Of a DNA stretch of 64,000 nt, positions 53,301-61,761 are shown piece by piece. Source of the DNA: Pseudoalteromonas shioyasakiensis. GTDB taxonomy: Bacteria > Pseudomonadota > Gammaproteobacteria > Enterobacterales > Alteromonadaceae. Position numbers and translations under genes: made by a program. The stretch spans positions 453,187 through 517,186 of the forward strand of contig NZ_LRUE01000024.1 in the NCBI RefSeq assembly GCF_001550135.1, written 5' to 3'. The stretch's first letter is position 1; every line of letters starts with the position of its first letter. A model generated the notes under the pieces. The model searched no databases, was not told the DNA's origin, and was given only the letters and a program-made list of their open reading frames with translations.

Positions 53301-53729
53301 GGGGAGTTATTCCCAAAAGTGTTTGGTGGCGGTAGTGCTTACCTTGAATTGACCAGTGATGATCTACTTGAAAGTGGGGTGAGCATCATGGCAAGGCCAC
53401 CAGGCAAGAAAAATTCGACAATTCACCTGCTTAGTGGTGGAGAAAAAGCGCTGACCGCATTATCATTGGTGTTTTCAATATTCAGGCTCAATCCAGCTCC
53501 ATTCTGTATGCTAGATGAAGTGGATGCGCCATTGGATGATGCGAATGTGGGTCGTTTTTGCCGTTTGGTAGAAGAGATGTCACAATCAGTACAATTTATT
53601 TATATCAGTCACAACAAGATTGCTATGGAAATGGCAGGCAGATTGACCGGTGTAACTATGGCCGAACCAGGTGTATCACGAATGGTCGCTGTAGATATAG
53701 AACAAGCTGTGCAAATGGCACATGCATAA
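50331..53729 (+). CDS. smc: Chromosome segregation protein SMC
   Basis: A 1132-aa SMC ATPase. The Walker A motif G-P-N-G-C-G-K-S is at residues 31-38, two long coiled coils flank a hinge around 490-640, and the C-terminal head has L-S-G-G-E-K-A-L and the Walker B M-L-D-E-V-D-A near 1060. It organises and segregates the chromosome with ScpA and ScpB, neither encoded here. Both coiled coils are unusually rich in Gln. zipA follows 33 bp later and may be cotranscribed. Confidence 0.96.
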   Translation: MRLSTIKLAGFKSFVEPTKIPFPDQMTCVVGPNGCGKSNVIDAVRWVLGESSAKNLRGDAMTDVIFNGSTNRKPISQASVELVFDNTSGHLPNTFADRNQVAIKRLVTRDGQSIYFLNGSKCRKRDITDIFLGTGLGPRSYAIIEQGMISRLIESKPADLRVFLEEAAGVSKYKERRRETQTRIKSTRENLERLLDVRQELQTQLDKLAVQSVDAKKYRELKATERTLKGQIAVLKWQKLHQQQIDKAEQINKLKEQIQFFREAHSGHDDVLASLENQVQLEQQKLQDAQQAQHQTHTDLTRKEQQQISLKQQQQTLSQNLIKQQQLQLQNKELQEEQHASAAILQEQLQEAIEQSLLCAEQVAEVEEQVAQQQQQTQSANEQYQSTLQKSQAHSSDINVAKSQQAHFAQTVAQLESQQAQLASEINELEATPVAAQIAEQQQQIQSLTKELAQQQSALNKLTQNLEQADKEQQHLEQDLKRVQQHSNENRASIAALNSLLSEQTDSESVSLLAQLKVASGFEPLIEQALLGLEHLKVSQHKEPNSVWPASDDELPKESLANYIESGAYPDLLARFAFQPCFDDAILADPYWLAVIDEEGCMHGRNFHTDANKDADNSLLLKHAQLSDAQQLDEELNEQLETKQQLLNEHLAHKKTLIADKEQYRERIHQAAQQIASASTRRDMLLEQQTQWQNQLIKLQQRQTLLAEQKQSADEQQQTQQTLLEQLLEQQLELETELEQAKHLQVEANNNYRQVASMLEQYKTQAHQANLAEQKARSECQLSETKLQHANAAQSAASEAVLELNEQLEELVIPLEEVADQIMLLLEKHQQSDVELKNLQAALSQAKKELADKQTALKSSQSELVTLQEQLQALALDEQSLIVKAQAALEPLEELEQNLKTVLEELPDNANLNSMQTRLTKTTQALNELGAVNLAAIDEFEQAKQRSDYLNQQLDDLTQALNTLEGAIQKIDRETKNRFKATFEQVNTDFGELFPKVFGGGSAYLELTSDDLLESGVSIMARPPGKKNSTIHLLSGGEKALTALSLVFSIFRLNPAPFCMLDEVDAPLDDANVGRFCRLVEEMSQSVQFIYISHNKIAMEMAGRLTGVTMAEPGVSRMVAVDIEQAVQMAHA

Positions 53730-53762
53730 AATTTAGGCATATCAAATAATAAAGGTGAGGGG

Positions 53763-54491
53763 ATGGCCGAAGAATTAAGATGGGCTTTAATCGTAATCAG
53801 TGTATTTGTCATTGGTGGTTTATTAATTCACGGCTTATGGTCGGTGCGTAAAAAGGACAGCCCAGATACGCCTTCAGTTGAACGGGTTGAACCGAACGAA
53901 ACAACCAGCGAGGTTCAAGAGCCTGCAACTGCAAAACCGCAAGAACGTGATGAGCCAGAGTTTGGTGATTTAAGCTTTTCAGCAGAAAGTCACGACGAAC
54001 CAGCTGTTTCAGAACAGGTTGTTGAAGAGCCTGAAGCTAAGCAACAAGAAGTTGAAGAAGAGCCAGCAGATGCACAAGCTCCAACCGATTTCATTATTGT
54101 GCATTTACAAATGCCAGAGGGCTTAACAATGGATGGCAGCCAATTATTGCCAGCCGTTAATATGTTAGGCTTTAAGTATTCTGAAGAAGGTTTCTTTAAC
54201 CGTCACTTAGACCCAGCAGGCACAGGCCCGGTGTTATTCCGTTTAGTGAATATGTACAACCCAGGCACGTTCGATATTGATAATATGGAACAGTTTAGTA
54301 CGGCAGGTGTTAGCTTATTTATGACCTTACCATGTGATGGCGACGGTCTAAGTGCATTCAACATGTTGCACAGTGCAGCTAAAAAGCTAGCCGACGAATT
54401 TGGTGCAACGATTTTAGATAGCAACCGTGAAGAAATGACGGTTGAAAGCGTTCGTGAGTATGTTGAGAAAGTACGCAGCTTTTCAGCTTAG
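53763..54491 (+). CDS. zipA: Cell division protein ZipA
   Basis: A 242-aa protein with an N-terminal membrane anchor (about residues 8-28), a charged and Glu/Pro-rich linker (30-110) and the FtsZ-binding domain from about 115 (F-I-I-V-H-L-Q-M-P). ZipA tethers FtsZ to the membrane. Located between smc and ligA, as in other Alteromonadales and Vibrionales. GGTGAGG lies before the ATG. Confidence 0.94.
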   Translation: MAEELRWALIVISVFVIGGLLIHGLWSVRKKDSPDTPSVERVEPNETTSEVQEPATAKPQERDEPEFGDLSFSAESHDEPAVSEQVVEEPEAKQQEVEEEPADAQAPTDFIIVHLQMPEGLTMDGSQLLPAVNMLGFKYSEEGFFNRHLDPAGTGPVLFRLVNMYNPGTFDIDNMEQFSTAGVSLFMTLPCDGDGLSAFNMLHSAAKKLADEFGATILDSNREEMTVESVREYVEKVRSFSA

Positions 54492-54517
54492 TCGCACACA
54501 CAGAGTATAAGTATTAG

Positions 54518-54552
54518 GCCACTTGGCGTTAAGTCGTCGAAGTGGCTTTTTT
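54518..54552 (+). terminator. Terminator after zipA
   Basis: GCCACTT (54518-54524) pairs with AAGTGGC (54540-54546) and is followed by six T, suggesting that ligA has its own promoter. Confidence 0.75.
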
Positions 54553-54573
54553 ATGTAGATTTTTGAGGTTTTC

Positions 54574-56595
54574 ATGTCCAGCCCTATCTTTGAGCAAATT
54601 AGCCAACTTCGTGCCCAGTTAGAAGAGCATAACCATAATTATTATGTGCTGGATGCACCTAGCATTCCTGATGCTGAATATGACCGTTTAATGCGCGAAT
54701 TAAGCGCCCTTGAGCAAGCTAATCCTGAGTTTCAAAGCCCTGACTCACCAAGCCAAAAAGTCGGTGGCGCTGCACTTGATAAGTTTGAGCAAGTCACTCA
54801 CCAAGTGCCAATGCTGTCACTTGATAATGCCTTTTCAGAAGAGGAGTTTGCCGCCTTTAACCGCCGTATCAAAGAGCGAGTAATGGATAACAAGGAGCTG
54901 ACTTTTTGTTGTGAACCAAAGCTTGATGGTTTAGCGGTATCAATTATTTATCGTGATGGTGTTTTAGTTCAAGCAGCCACCCGTGGCGATGGTATGGTAG
55001 GTGAAAACATCACCCAAAACGTGAAAACAATTCGTAATGTGCCGCTTAAGTTACGTGGCGATGACTTCCCGGCAGAGCTTGAAGTGCGCGGTGAAGTATT
55101 TATGGATAGTGCCGGTTTTGCCAAACTAAACAGTGAAGCCGAAAAGCGTGGCGACAAAGTTTTCGTTAACCCGCGTAATGCTGCTGCCGGTAGCTTACGT
55201 CAGCTTGACTCTAAAGTAACAGCAAAACGTCCACTGATGTTTTATGCCTACAGCACTGGGCTTGTTGCCGATGGGCAGTTACCAGAAGATCATTACCAAC
55301 AGCTTGCTAAACTTACCGATTGGGGTTTACCACTTTGCCCAGAAACAAAGCTCGTTGAAGGTCAGCAAGCTGCACTTGATTATTATCAAGATATCTTGAC
55401 GCGTCGAAGTAGCCTTGCCTACGAAATTGACGGTGTGGTTATTAAAGTAAACGACAAAAAACTACAAGAGCGTTTAGGCTTTGTGGCACGTGCACCGCGC
55501 TGGGCAATTGCTTTTAAATTCCCAGCACAAGAAGAAATCACCCAATTACTTGATGTTGAGTTTCAGGTAGGGCGCACAGGTGCAATCACCCCTGTAGCAC
55601 GATTAGAGCCAGTATTTGTAGGTGGCGTAACGGTATCTAACGCAACGCTTCATAATGGCGATGAAATTGCCCGTTTAGGCGTTAAAATTGGCGATACCGT
55701 GATTATTCGCCGTGCAGGTGATGTTATTCCGCAAATTACCCAAGTTGTCCTTGAACGTCGCCCTGACGATGCTAAAGACATTGAATTTCCTGCTACTTGC
55801 CCAATTTGTGACTCACATGTGGAGCGCATTGAAGGTGAAGCGGTTGCCCGTTGTACTGGTGGTTTAGTGTGCCAAGCGCAGCGTAAGCAAGCAATTAAAC
55901 ATTTTGCGTCACGTAAAGCCCTTGATGTTGATGGCTTGGGCGACAAAATTGTTGATCAACTTGTTGATCGTGAGCTTATCAAAACGCCTGCTGATTTATT
56001 TATCCTTAAACAAGGGCATTTTGAGTCCCTAGAGCGAATGGGCCCTAAATCTGCTAAGAATTTAGTTAATGCACTACAAGATGCGAAACAAACAACCTTA
56101 GCTAAATTCCTATATTCGTTAGGTATTCGTGAAGTGGGTGAAGCAACCGCGCAAAACTTAGCAAACCATTTTTTAACTCTAGAAAAAATCACTCAAGCAA
56201 GCGTTGATGCGTTAACTGAAGTAAGTGACGTAGGTGAGATCGTTGCTAAGCATGTACGTGGCTTCTTTAGCGAAGAGCACAATATGGCAGTTGTAAATGC
56301 GTTAGTTGAGCAAGGTATTCACTGGCCAGAATTAACAGCGCCGAGCGCCGATGCGCAGCCATTAGCTGGCTTAACTTACGTACTGACCGGCACATTGAGT
56401 GAGCTTAATCGTAATGATGCAAAAGCACGTTTACAAGCGTTAGGTGCAAAAGTGTCGGGTAGTGTATCGGCGAAAACAGATGCACTGATTGCGGGTGAAA
56501 AAGCAGGCTCAAAATTAACCAAAGCACAAGACTTAGGCATTGATGTGTTAACTGAGGCTGACCTCATTGCACTTTTAAGTGAGCACAATGGATAG
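54574..56595 (+). CDS. ligA: NAD-dependent DNA ligase
   Basis: A 673-aa ligase of normal length. The adenylated Lys is K116 in K-L-D-G, followed by the OB domain, a four-Cys zinc finger starting C-P-I-C near 409, helix-hairpin-helix repeats (450-580) and a C-terminal BRCT domain from about 593. It seals nicks in replication and repair. The next gene overlaps its end by 8 bp. Confidence 0.97.
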   Translation: MSSPIFEQISQLRAQLEEHNHNYYVLDAPSIPDAEYDRLMRELSALEQANPEFQSPDSPSQKVGGAALDKFEQVTHQVPMLSLDNAFSEEEFAAFNRRIKERVMDNKELTFCCEPKLDGLAVSIIYRDGVLVQAATRGDGMVGENITQNVKTIRNVPLKLRGDDFPAELEVRGEVFMDSAGFAKLNSEAEKRGDKVFVNPRNAAAGSLRQLDSKVTAKRPLMFYAYSTGLVADGQLPEDHYQQLAKLTDWGLPLCPETKLVEGQQAALDYYQDILTRRSSLAYEIDGVVIKVNDKKLQERLGFVARAPRWAIAFKFPAQEEITQLLDVEFQVGRTGAITPVARLEPVFVGGVTVSNATLHNGDEIARLGVKIGDTVIIRRAGDVIPQITQVVLERRPDDAKDIEFPATCPICDSHVERIEGEAVARCTGGLVCQAQRKQAIKHFASRKALDVDGLGDKIVDQLVDRELIKTPADLFILKQGHFESLERMGPKSAKNLVNALQDAKQTTLAKFLYSLGIREVGEATAQNLANHFLTLEKITQASVDALTEVSDVGEIVAKHVRGFFSEEHNMAVVNALVEQGIHWPELTAPSADAQPLAGLTYVLTGTLSELNRNDAKARLQALGAKVSGSVSAKTDALIAGEKAGSKLTKAQDLGIDVLTEADLIALLSEHNG

Positions 56596-56932
56596 TCTAT
56601 TGCAGGCATTGTCGTCAGTTGCTCTAACAATTGGCAGCTGGCTGCAACCACACCTTTACAATATTTCATTATTGCTGGTGGTGTGTTTTATATCCTTGTA
56701 TGCAAACGATATTATTAAAGTGACCAAGCGCTTTGTCGCGCGTCGTCACTTTATTATTCGCGTGCTTTGCTTTGTGTTGGTCACAGGGTTTGGCATGGGC
56801 TTACTTGTGGTGTTTGTAACTCCATTTTTAAGTAAGTTGCTACTGCTACTCGGTGTTAAATGGCTGGCGCTTACACTTACAGCTGCGTTTTTTGTACTTG
56901 GCATCATTGCCGATAAGAAGAACCAAATATGA
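56588..56932 (+). CDS. DUF3392 membrane protein
   Basis: A 114-aa protein with three membrane helices (about residues 22-40, 58-80 and 88-105) and an intervening basic segment R-F-V-A-R-R-H. Matches DUF3392. It overlaps ligA by 8 bp and the following gene by 4 bp, implying one transcript. Function unknown. Confidence 0.75.
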   Translation: MDSLLQALSSVALTIGSWLQPHLYNISLLLVVCFISLYANDIIKVTKRFVARRHFIIRVLCFVLVTGFGMGLLVVFVTPFLSKLLLLLGVKWLALTLTAAFFVLGIIADKKNQI

Positions 56933-57417
56933 ATCGCTACGGTCCAGAATACTGGGATAAACACGGCGCTTATCGAACCCCAGTGGCGTTTCATTTAACT
57001 TTGTTAGTGTTGTTACGCAGTTACTTTATATGGATTATGGCGGCGCTCAGCCGTCGCCCTGATTTAGATATCATGTCGCTGTTTTTTAAGTCGAAAAGCG
57101 ATTTCTTTACAGCCATTGCCATTGCGGCAATCGCCTTATTACCGGCGGTGATCTTTTGTTTACGCCGACCTCAAGAAAATGCTGAAAGTGCGAAACGTTT
57201 GGCGTCTATATGGCGTTTTATGCGCTGGCCATTAATTTTGTGTGCAATCACAGATTTAAGTTGGTTAACCTATCAGGCTGCGCACAGTCACTATCAGTTT
57301 TCGTTTTTCTTAGCGTGCCAAATGGTACTTGTGTTATGGGTACTGTTATATTTATTAAAAAGCAGATATCTGTCGGTCTTCTTTAATGATTGGCCAGATC
57401 CAATTGAAAAGAAATAG
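56929..57417 (+). CDS. DUF2919 membrane protein
   Basis: A 162-aa protein with about four membrane helices and the opening Y-G-P-E-Y-W-D-K-H-G, fitting DUF2919. Residues D-L-S-W-L-T-Y and S-R-Y-L-S-V-F-F-N-D-W-P near the end also match that family pattern. Overlaps its upstream neighbour by ATGA. Function unknown. Confidence 0.72.
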   Translation: MNRYGPEYWDKHGAYRTPVAFHLTLLVLLRSYFIWIMAALSRRPDLDIMSLFFKSKSDFFTAIAIAAIALLPAVIFCLRRPQENAESAKRLASIWRFMRWPLILCAITDLSWLTYQAAHSHYQFSFFLACQMVLVLWVLLYLLKSRYLSVFFNDWPDPIEKK

Positions 57418-57426
57418 GGCTGCAAT

Positions 57427-57879
57427 ATGTTGGCAATTAATAAGCTTTTAGCAAAAATTTCACTCACTATCGCGCTGGTATTAATTGTTTTATGGGTATT
57501 TACGCCACTTTGGCAAAGTGCTGCATTTTCGTTGTTTGTGATGTTATGGGGCTTTATAACGCTATCAAGCCTCTATCGAGTCACGCCGTTATTTGTAGCG
57601 CGTAATCCCATTACTGATTTACTAAAGCGTGATGTAAATCAGCTAGCGCTGATAAGTTTGGCTGGTATATTCGATTTTAAACGCAAAGCTGAGTTTGTAT
57701 TAATTGGCCAAATTAAGCAGATTGAAATCGGCGAAGGGATAATCCATGTAACTGATGTCAATGACCAGCTGATAACAGCCGTATTAAGTGTTAACAGCAG
57801 CCAAATAAATAGTCATTTAGCACAGCTACTTTCTGAGCGTGAACGTGCACAAATAGATATCAAGTTACAAACACAGTAA
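57427..57879 (+). CDS. Hypothetical membrane protein
   Basis: A 150-aa protein with two N-terminal membrane helices (about 10-28 and 32-52) and a soluble C-terminal half with beta-strand character. It begins 9 bp after the DUF2919 gene and is probably the last gene of the ligA-led group. I recognise no family. Confidence 0.65.
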   Translation: MLAINKLLAKISLTIALVLIVLWVFTPLWQSAAFSLFVMLWGFITLSSLYRVTPLFVARNPITDLLKRDVNQLALISLAGIFDFKRKAEFVLIGQIKQIEIGEGIIHVTDVNDQLITAVLSVNSSQINSHLAQLLSERERAQIDIKLQTQ

Positions 57880-57959
57880 TTACTAGACGCACGTTGCTTG
57901 CCCTTCGTAGTGCTTGTGATGTACTGTGCAACTGTTGTATTCAACCCTGAGGGAGCATT

Positions 57960-58403
57960 ATGTTAACTTGGCAAGATATTTTAGAGTTTGCCCATAACGG
58001 TAACCCAACACCTCCACGTCGAGTCGAAAAATCGCCATCTGAATGGCAAGCTGAGCTCGAACAAGATGTATTCTATGTAACCCGTTTAAAAGGCACCGAA
58101 CGTCCGCACAGCTCTGATTCATGTACGATATTTGAACCAGGTCAATATGCGTGTGTATGTTGTGACAACTTACTTTTTGATGGTGATGAAAAGTTCGATA
58201 GTGGCACAGGCTGGCCGTCATTTACTCAGCCTAGCAGTGTTGAAAGCATTGCCTATATCGCGGACTCTAGCCATGGTATGCAGCGCATTGAAGCCGTATG
58301 TAATGTTTGCGATGCACATTTAGGACATGTATTTCCTGATGGTCCACCGCCAAGTGGCTTACGCTATTGCATGAATGCTATAGCGATGAAAAAACGCGAC
58401 TAA
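57960..58403 (+). CDS. msrB: Peptide-methionine (R)-S-oxide reductase
   Basis: A 147-aa MsrB that reduces methionine-R-sulfoxide. The two zinc pairs are C-V-C-C near residue 59 and C-N-V-C near 115; catalytic Cys in L-R-Y-C-M-N near 138. G-T-G-W-P-S-F is the usual substrate strand. GAGGGAGC precedes the ATG. Confidence 0.94.
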   Translation: MLTWQDILEFAHNGNPTPPRRVEKSPSEWQAELEQDVFYVTRLKGTERPHSSDSCTIFEPGQYACVCCDNLLFDGDEKFDSGTGWPSFTQPSSVESIAYIADSSHGMQRIEAVCNVCDAHLGHVFPDGPPPSGLRYCMNAIAMKKRD

Positions 58404-58432
58404 GGCGTGTTTAATCTCTATCTAATTATTAC

Positions 58433-60382
58433 CTAATCTAAGTATTGAGCAATGATGAAAATAAGGTGCTCACGGTGAATTGGCTTACTGATTATGTAGT
58501 CTGTCAAAATACTGGATTGTGCCTTATCATCTTTTAATACCGATGCTGTAACCGCAATGATTGGAATATGCTTGAAGCGATCATCACTGCGAATTAACTG
58601 ACTTGCTTCTAATCCGCCCATTACCGGCATTTTTAAATCCATGATGATTAAATCAGGCTGATGCTGCTCAATTTTTTTAAGGGCATCTTCACCATTGATA
58701 GCCGTGTCTACGGTAAAGCTCCAGCGCGATAAAAAGGACTCTAAATAGTCACGGTTGTAGGGAATATCATCAACAATCAAAATTCGAGCAGGATTAAAGT
58801 GGTAGCTCGAAATAGCGGGGTAGTTACGATGTTTCACTTCATTTTTAGACTCAGCTAATTCAACATTTGGTAAAGACACGATAAACTCACTGCCTTTATC
58901 TTTATCGCTGATCACCGATAACTCACCACCCATTAGCTTGATAAAACGCAGTGAAATCGCAAGACCTAATCCCGTTCCACCAAACTCCGAACTACGTTGG
59001 CCTTGTACTTGTTCAAAATCATTAAAAATAAGATCTTGTTGATCTTTAGGAATACCCTTACCTGTGTCTGTGACATGAATTTTGATATCAATATTGCTGT
59101 TGTCATCGTGGGCTTTAAAATCGAAATACACTTTAACACTGCCTTGTGCAGTGAACTTAATGGCATTACTGATTAAGTTGGTTAGTACTTGGCGAACTTT
59201 ATTGCTATCAAGTAACACAGGGGTTGTTAACTCTGGGTGAGAGCTTATTTGTAAGTCGAGATCTTTTTGCGCACTGAGTTGTAAAAACATCATATTAAGC
59301 TCATGGCACATTTTAGGGATTTCTACACGCTCAATATCGAGTTGCATTTTACCAGCATCGATTTTTGATAAATCGAGAATGTCATTCAAAACATTAAGCA
59401 GTGAATTACCAGAGATTGATATTGCTTCTAAGTAACGACGCTTATTTTTATCTGTTTCGCTATCTTGTAGTAATTGGCTAAAACCTAGCACTGCATTGAG
59501 CGGAGTTCTTAACTCATGCGACATATTAGCTAAAAAGCGACTTTTAGCCTGATTTGATTGTTCAGCTTGCTCTTTAGCGTCAAGGTACTCTTGAGTGCGC
59601 TTTGCAACGGTGTCTTCAAGTAAACTATGTTGTTCATGCATGCTGTTTATCTGCTGTCTAACCGCAGCGCGCATCATTTTAAAGCCACTGGCGAGAGTAC
59701 CTATTTCATCTTGGCTCTTTATATTAATAGGGCAGTTTAAATCACCCGTGGTCACGGCATGAGAAAACTCCACGAGCTGATCAATGGGCTGCAAAATAAT
59801 TCGGCGAATAATGATATAGGCGATGATAAGTGCGGTTAACAGGTAAATAGCAAACAGCGAAACCGCATTGCTAATAATCGATTTGGTCTTTAACGCTAAG
59901 TCTTTATCTGAAAAACTCACCATAACGTAACCGATATTTTCGCCCTGAAAGTTGCTAATTGGCACAGCAACAACATATTGCTGCTCCATGGCTACAATGA
60001 CATTATGCTTAGGATTGAGCTGTTTTAGCAGCTCTTGGTTAGTTTCTAGGGTATCTACTTTACTGTTATCCGGGTGGGCGGCGATAAAATTATTTTGGTC
60101 GATAAAGTAAATCGTTTTTAAATCATCAAAAGTATTATTTTTTAATATGTTCTTTAGGGTAAGACCCTGAATTTTAAGCACCCAACTCCCCACGGTATTA
60201 TCTTTTGTGAGGCTATTTATTTCTGACAACATGGGCGAGACAATCGCATCAGCTTTTTCACTCATGTTCAAAAGTGTTTGCTCTTTAAGCTCCATTACAT
60301 GCAACGACGTACTTGCCCCTAAAATAAGGGTAATGGTAAAGCCAATGATCATTAAAATTTTGTGGGCAATACTAATTCTCAT
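58433..60382 (-). CDS. Hybrid sensor histidine kinase
   Basis: The 649-aa protein has a periplasmic sensor of about 150 residues between helices at 10-27 and 175-197, a HAMP linker, HisKA with H near 290 (M-S-H-E-L-R-T-P), an ATPase domain (N-L-I-S-N-A-I-K-F, D-T-G-K-G-I-P, G-G-T-G-L-G-L) and a C-terminal receiver with the phospho-acceptor near D581 (I-I-M-D-L-K-M-P). It overlaps the binding-protein gene by ATGA, so a ligand-loaded binding protein probably signals to it. No output gene with a DNA-binding domain is nearby. Confidence 0.9.
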   Translation of the reverse strand: MRISIAHKILMIIGFTITLILGASTSLHVMELKEQTLLNMSEKADAIVSPMLSEINSLTKDNTVGSWVLKIQGLTLKNILKNNTFDDLKTIYFIDQNNFIAAHPDNSKVDTLETNQELLKQLNPKHNVIVAMEQQYVVAVPISNFQGENIGYVMVSFSDKDLALKTKSIISNAVSLFAIYLLTALIIAYIIIRRIILQPIDQLVEFSHAVTTGDLNCPINIKSQDEIGTLASGFKMMRAAVRQQINSMHEQHSLLEDTVAKRTQEYLDAKEQAEQSNQAKSRFLANMSHELRTPLNAVLGFSQLLQDSETDKNKRRYLEAISISGNSLLNVLNDILDLSKIDAGKMQLDIERVEIPKMCHELNMMFLQLSAQKDLDLQISSHPELTTPVLLDSNKVRQVLTNLISNAIKFTAQGSVKVYFDFKAHDDNSNIDIKIHVTDTGKGIPKDQQDLIFNDFEQVQGQRSSEFGGTGLGLAISLRFIKLMGGELSVISDKDKGSEFIVSLPNVELAESKNEVKHRNYPAISSYHFNPARILIVDDIPYNRDYLESFLSRWSFTVDTAINGEDALKKIEQHQPDLIIMDLKMPVMGGLEASQLIRSDDRFKHIPIIAVTASVLKDDKAQSSILTDYIISKPIHREHLIFIIAQYLD

Positions 60383-61755
60383 TGCTCAATATTGCTCCGT
60401 ACTTTTAATGCTTGCATATTAGCGTTGATTTTTGCGTCTGTGCTTTTGATTGATTGTTTTATATCTGCACCATAGAAAATTTGGCTAAAGGTTTGCGAAA
60501 TAATTTCGCCAATAACTGGAAACTCGACCATGCCAGCCTGAAGGCGATCAGGCGTTGCATGCTCAAACACCCATAACATGGCTTTATTAAAGCCAGGTTT
60601 GTTTACTAGAGTAAACAGCTTTTCGTGCCACACTTTTTGTCTAGGCGGTGAACCTCCTGTACTAAGTAGTGCGGCGGTCTGCTCACTGGTTGCCCATTGA
60701 ATAAATAACCATGCAGCATCTTTGTTAGTTGATTTGCTATTAATTGCAAATGCCCATGCCCAAGGAGATGTTTCTCTGGCGATTGGACCTGCAGGCAAGG
60801 GGGCTGCTTCCCATTTATTCCAAATATCTGACTCTTCGGCGGTATCTATTTCATTATAAAAATGAGAAGCCAAAAAGGCCGAAGCAAGGCGGCCTTCTTT
60901 AAACAGGCGACGAATTTCATAAAAATGCAGTAAGCGGCTGTTATCTGGATTGCCGAACCCTGTTACTAGGTCGCGATACACTTGTAGGCTTTGTGCCGTT
61001 TCAGGGCTATTAAAAACAGACTGGCCCTGCGCGTCGATAACTTCAGCGCCATAAGCACGCATAACAGGTAACACAGTCCAAGTGTTTAATCCTGCCCCCG
61101 GCAGCGTACGTGAGGCAAATGCATGCATACCATTTAAAGAAGGAGTACGGTCGATTTCTCGTTGTAACTTAACCTTGGTTGCTTGTAGTTGCTCGTAGGT
61201 ATCGGGAACTGCTAAGTTAAAACGTTCGAAAAGATCTTTGCGATAAAAATAAATTGGCGCAGAAAAATCAAATGGTAACGAATATAGCGTGTTATCAATT
61301 TTACAAAGCGCTAGGCTACGCTCACTAATGTCTTCTAACTGATACCAAGTTTTGTCTGTCAGTTTTGGGTTATCAATGTAAGGCTGCAAGGGCTCAATCC
61401 AGCCTTGGCTTTGCGCTTCACCTAAAAAGGTAATCCCCATCGGCAGTACATCGTAAAGCCCAGAAGCCTCGCTTAAATCTTGATGGCGACGAACACGCAT
61501 TTGTGATTGTTCTAAAGCATGAAAGCCAACAGAAATTCCTGTTAGCTGCTCAAATAAAGGAATGTAGGGTTTTAACGCCATAAATGCAGGCTGCTCATCA
61601 GCCAAAATATTGATATGGCTGCCTGCTTTACTTTGCCAATTGATACTGGCTTGTTGCCAATGTTGTAATGTTGCTGAGGCAAAGCTGTATTGGCAAAATA
61701 TTAAAAGCGCAACGCTTAGGAGGGGCTTTTTAAATTTAAACAAAGAAGATGCCAT
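60379..61755 (-). CDS. Periplasmic solute-binding protein (family 1), no permease
   Basis: A 458-aa secreted protein with a signal peptide (to about S-F-A-S-A) and a two-lobed extracellular solute-binding fold like sugar-binding proteins (MalE/UgpB type): P-F-D-F-S-A-P-I-Y-F-Y-R-K-D-L-F near residue 165 and N-K-D-A-A-W-L-F-I-Q-W-A near 355. No ABC permease or ATPase gene is near. It sits between a TPR protein and a hybrid kinase, so sensing is more likely than transport. ATG at 61755 is used; a TTG at 61761 directly follows the upstream stop. Confidence 0.85.
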   Translation of the reverse strand: MASSLFKFKKPLLSVALLIFCQYSFASATLQHWQQASINWQSKAGSHINILADEQPAFMALKPYIPLFEQLTGISVGFHALEQSQMRVRRHQDLSEASGLYDVLPMGITFLGEAQSQGWIEPLQPYIDNPKLTDKTWYQLEDISERSLALCKIDNTLYSLPFDFSAPIYFYRKDLFERFNLAVPDTYEQLQATKVKLQREIDRTPSLNGMHAFASRTLPGAGLNTWTVLPVMRAYGAEVIDAQGQSVFNSPETAQSLQVYRDLVTGFGNPDNSRLLHFYEIRRLFKEGRLASAFLASHFYNEIDTAEESDIWNKWEAAPLPAGPIARETSPWAWAFAINSKSTNKDAAWLFIQWATSEQTAALLSTGGSPPRQKVWHEKLFTLVNKPGFNKAMLWVFEHATPDRLQAGMVEFPVIGEIISQTFSQIFYGADIKQSIKSTDAKINANMQALKVRSNIEQ

Positions 61756-61761
61756 ACGCAA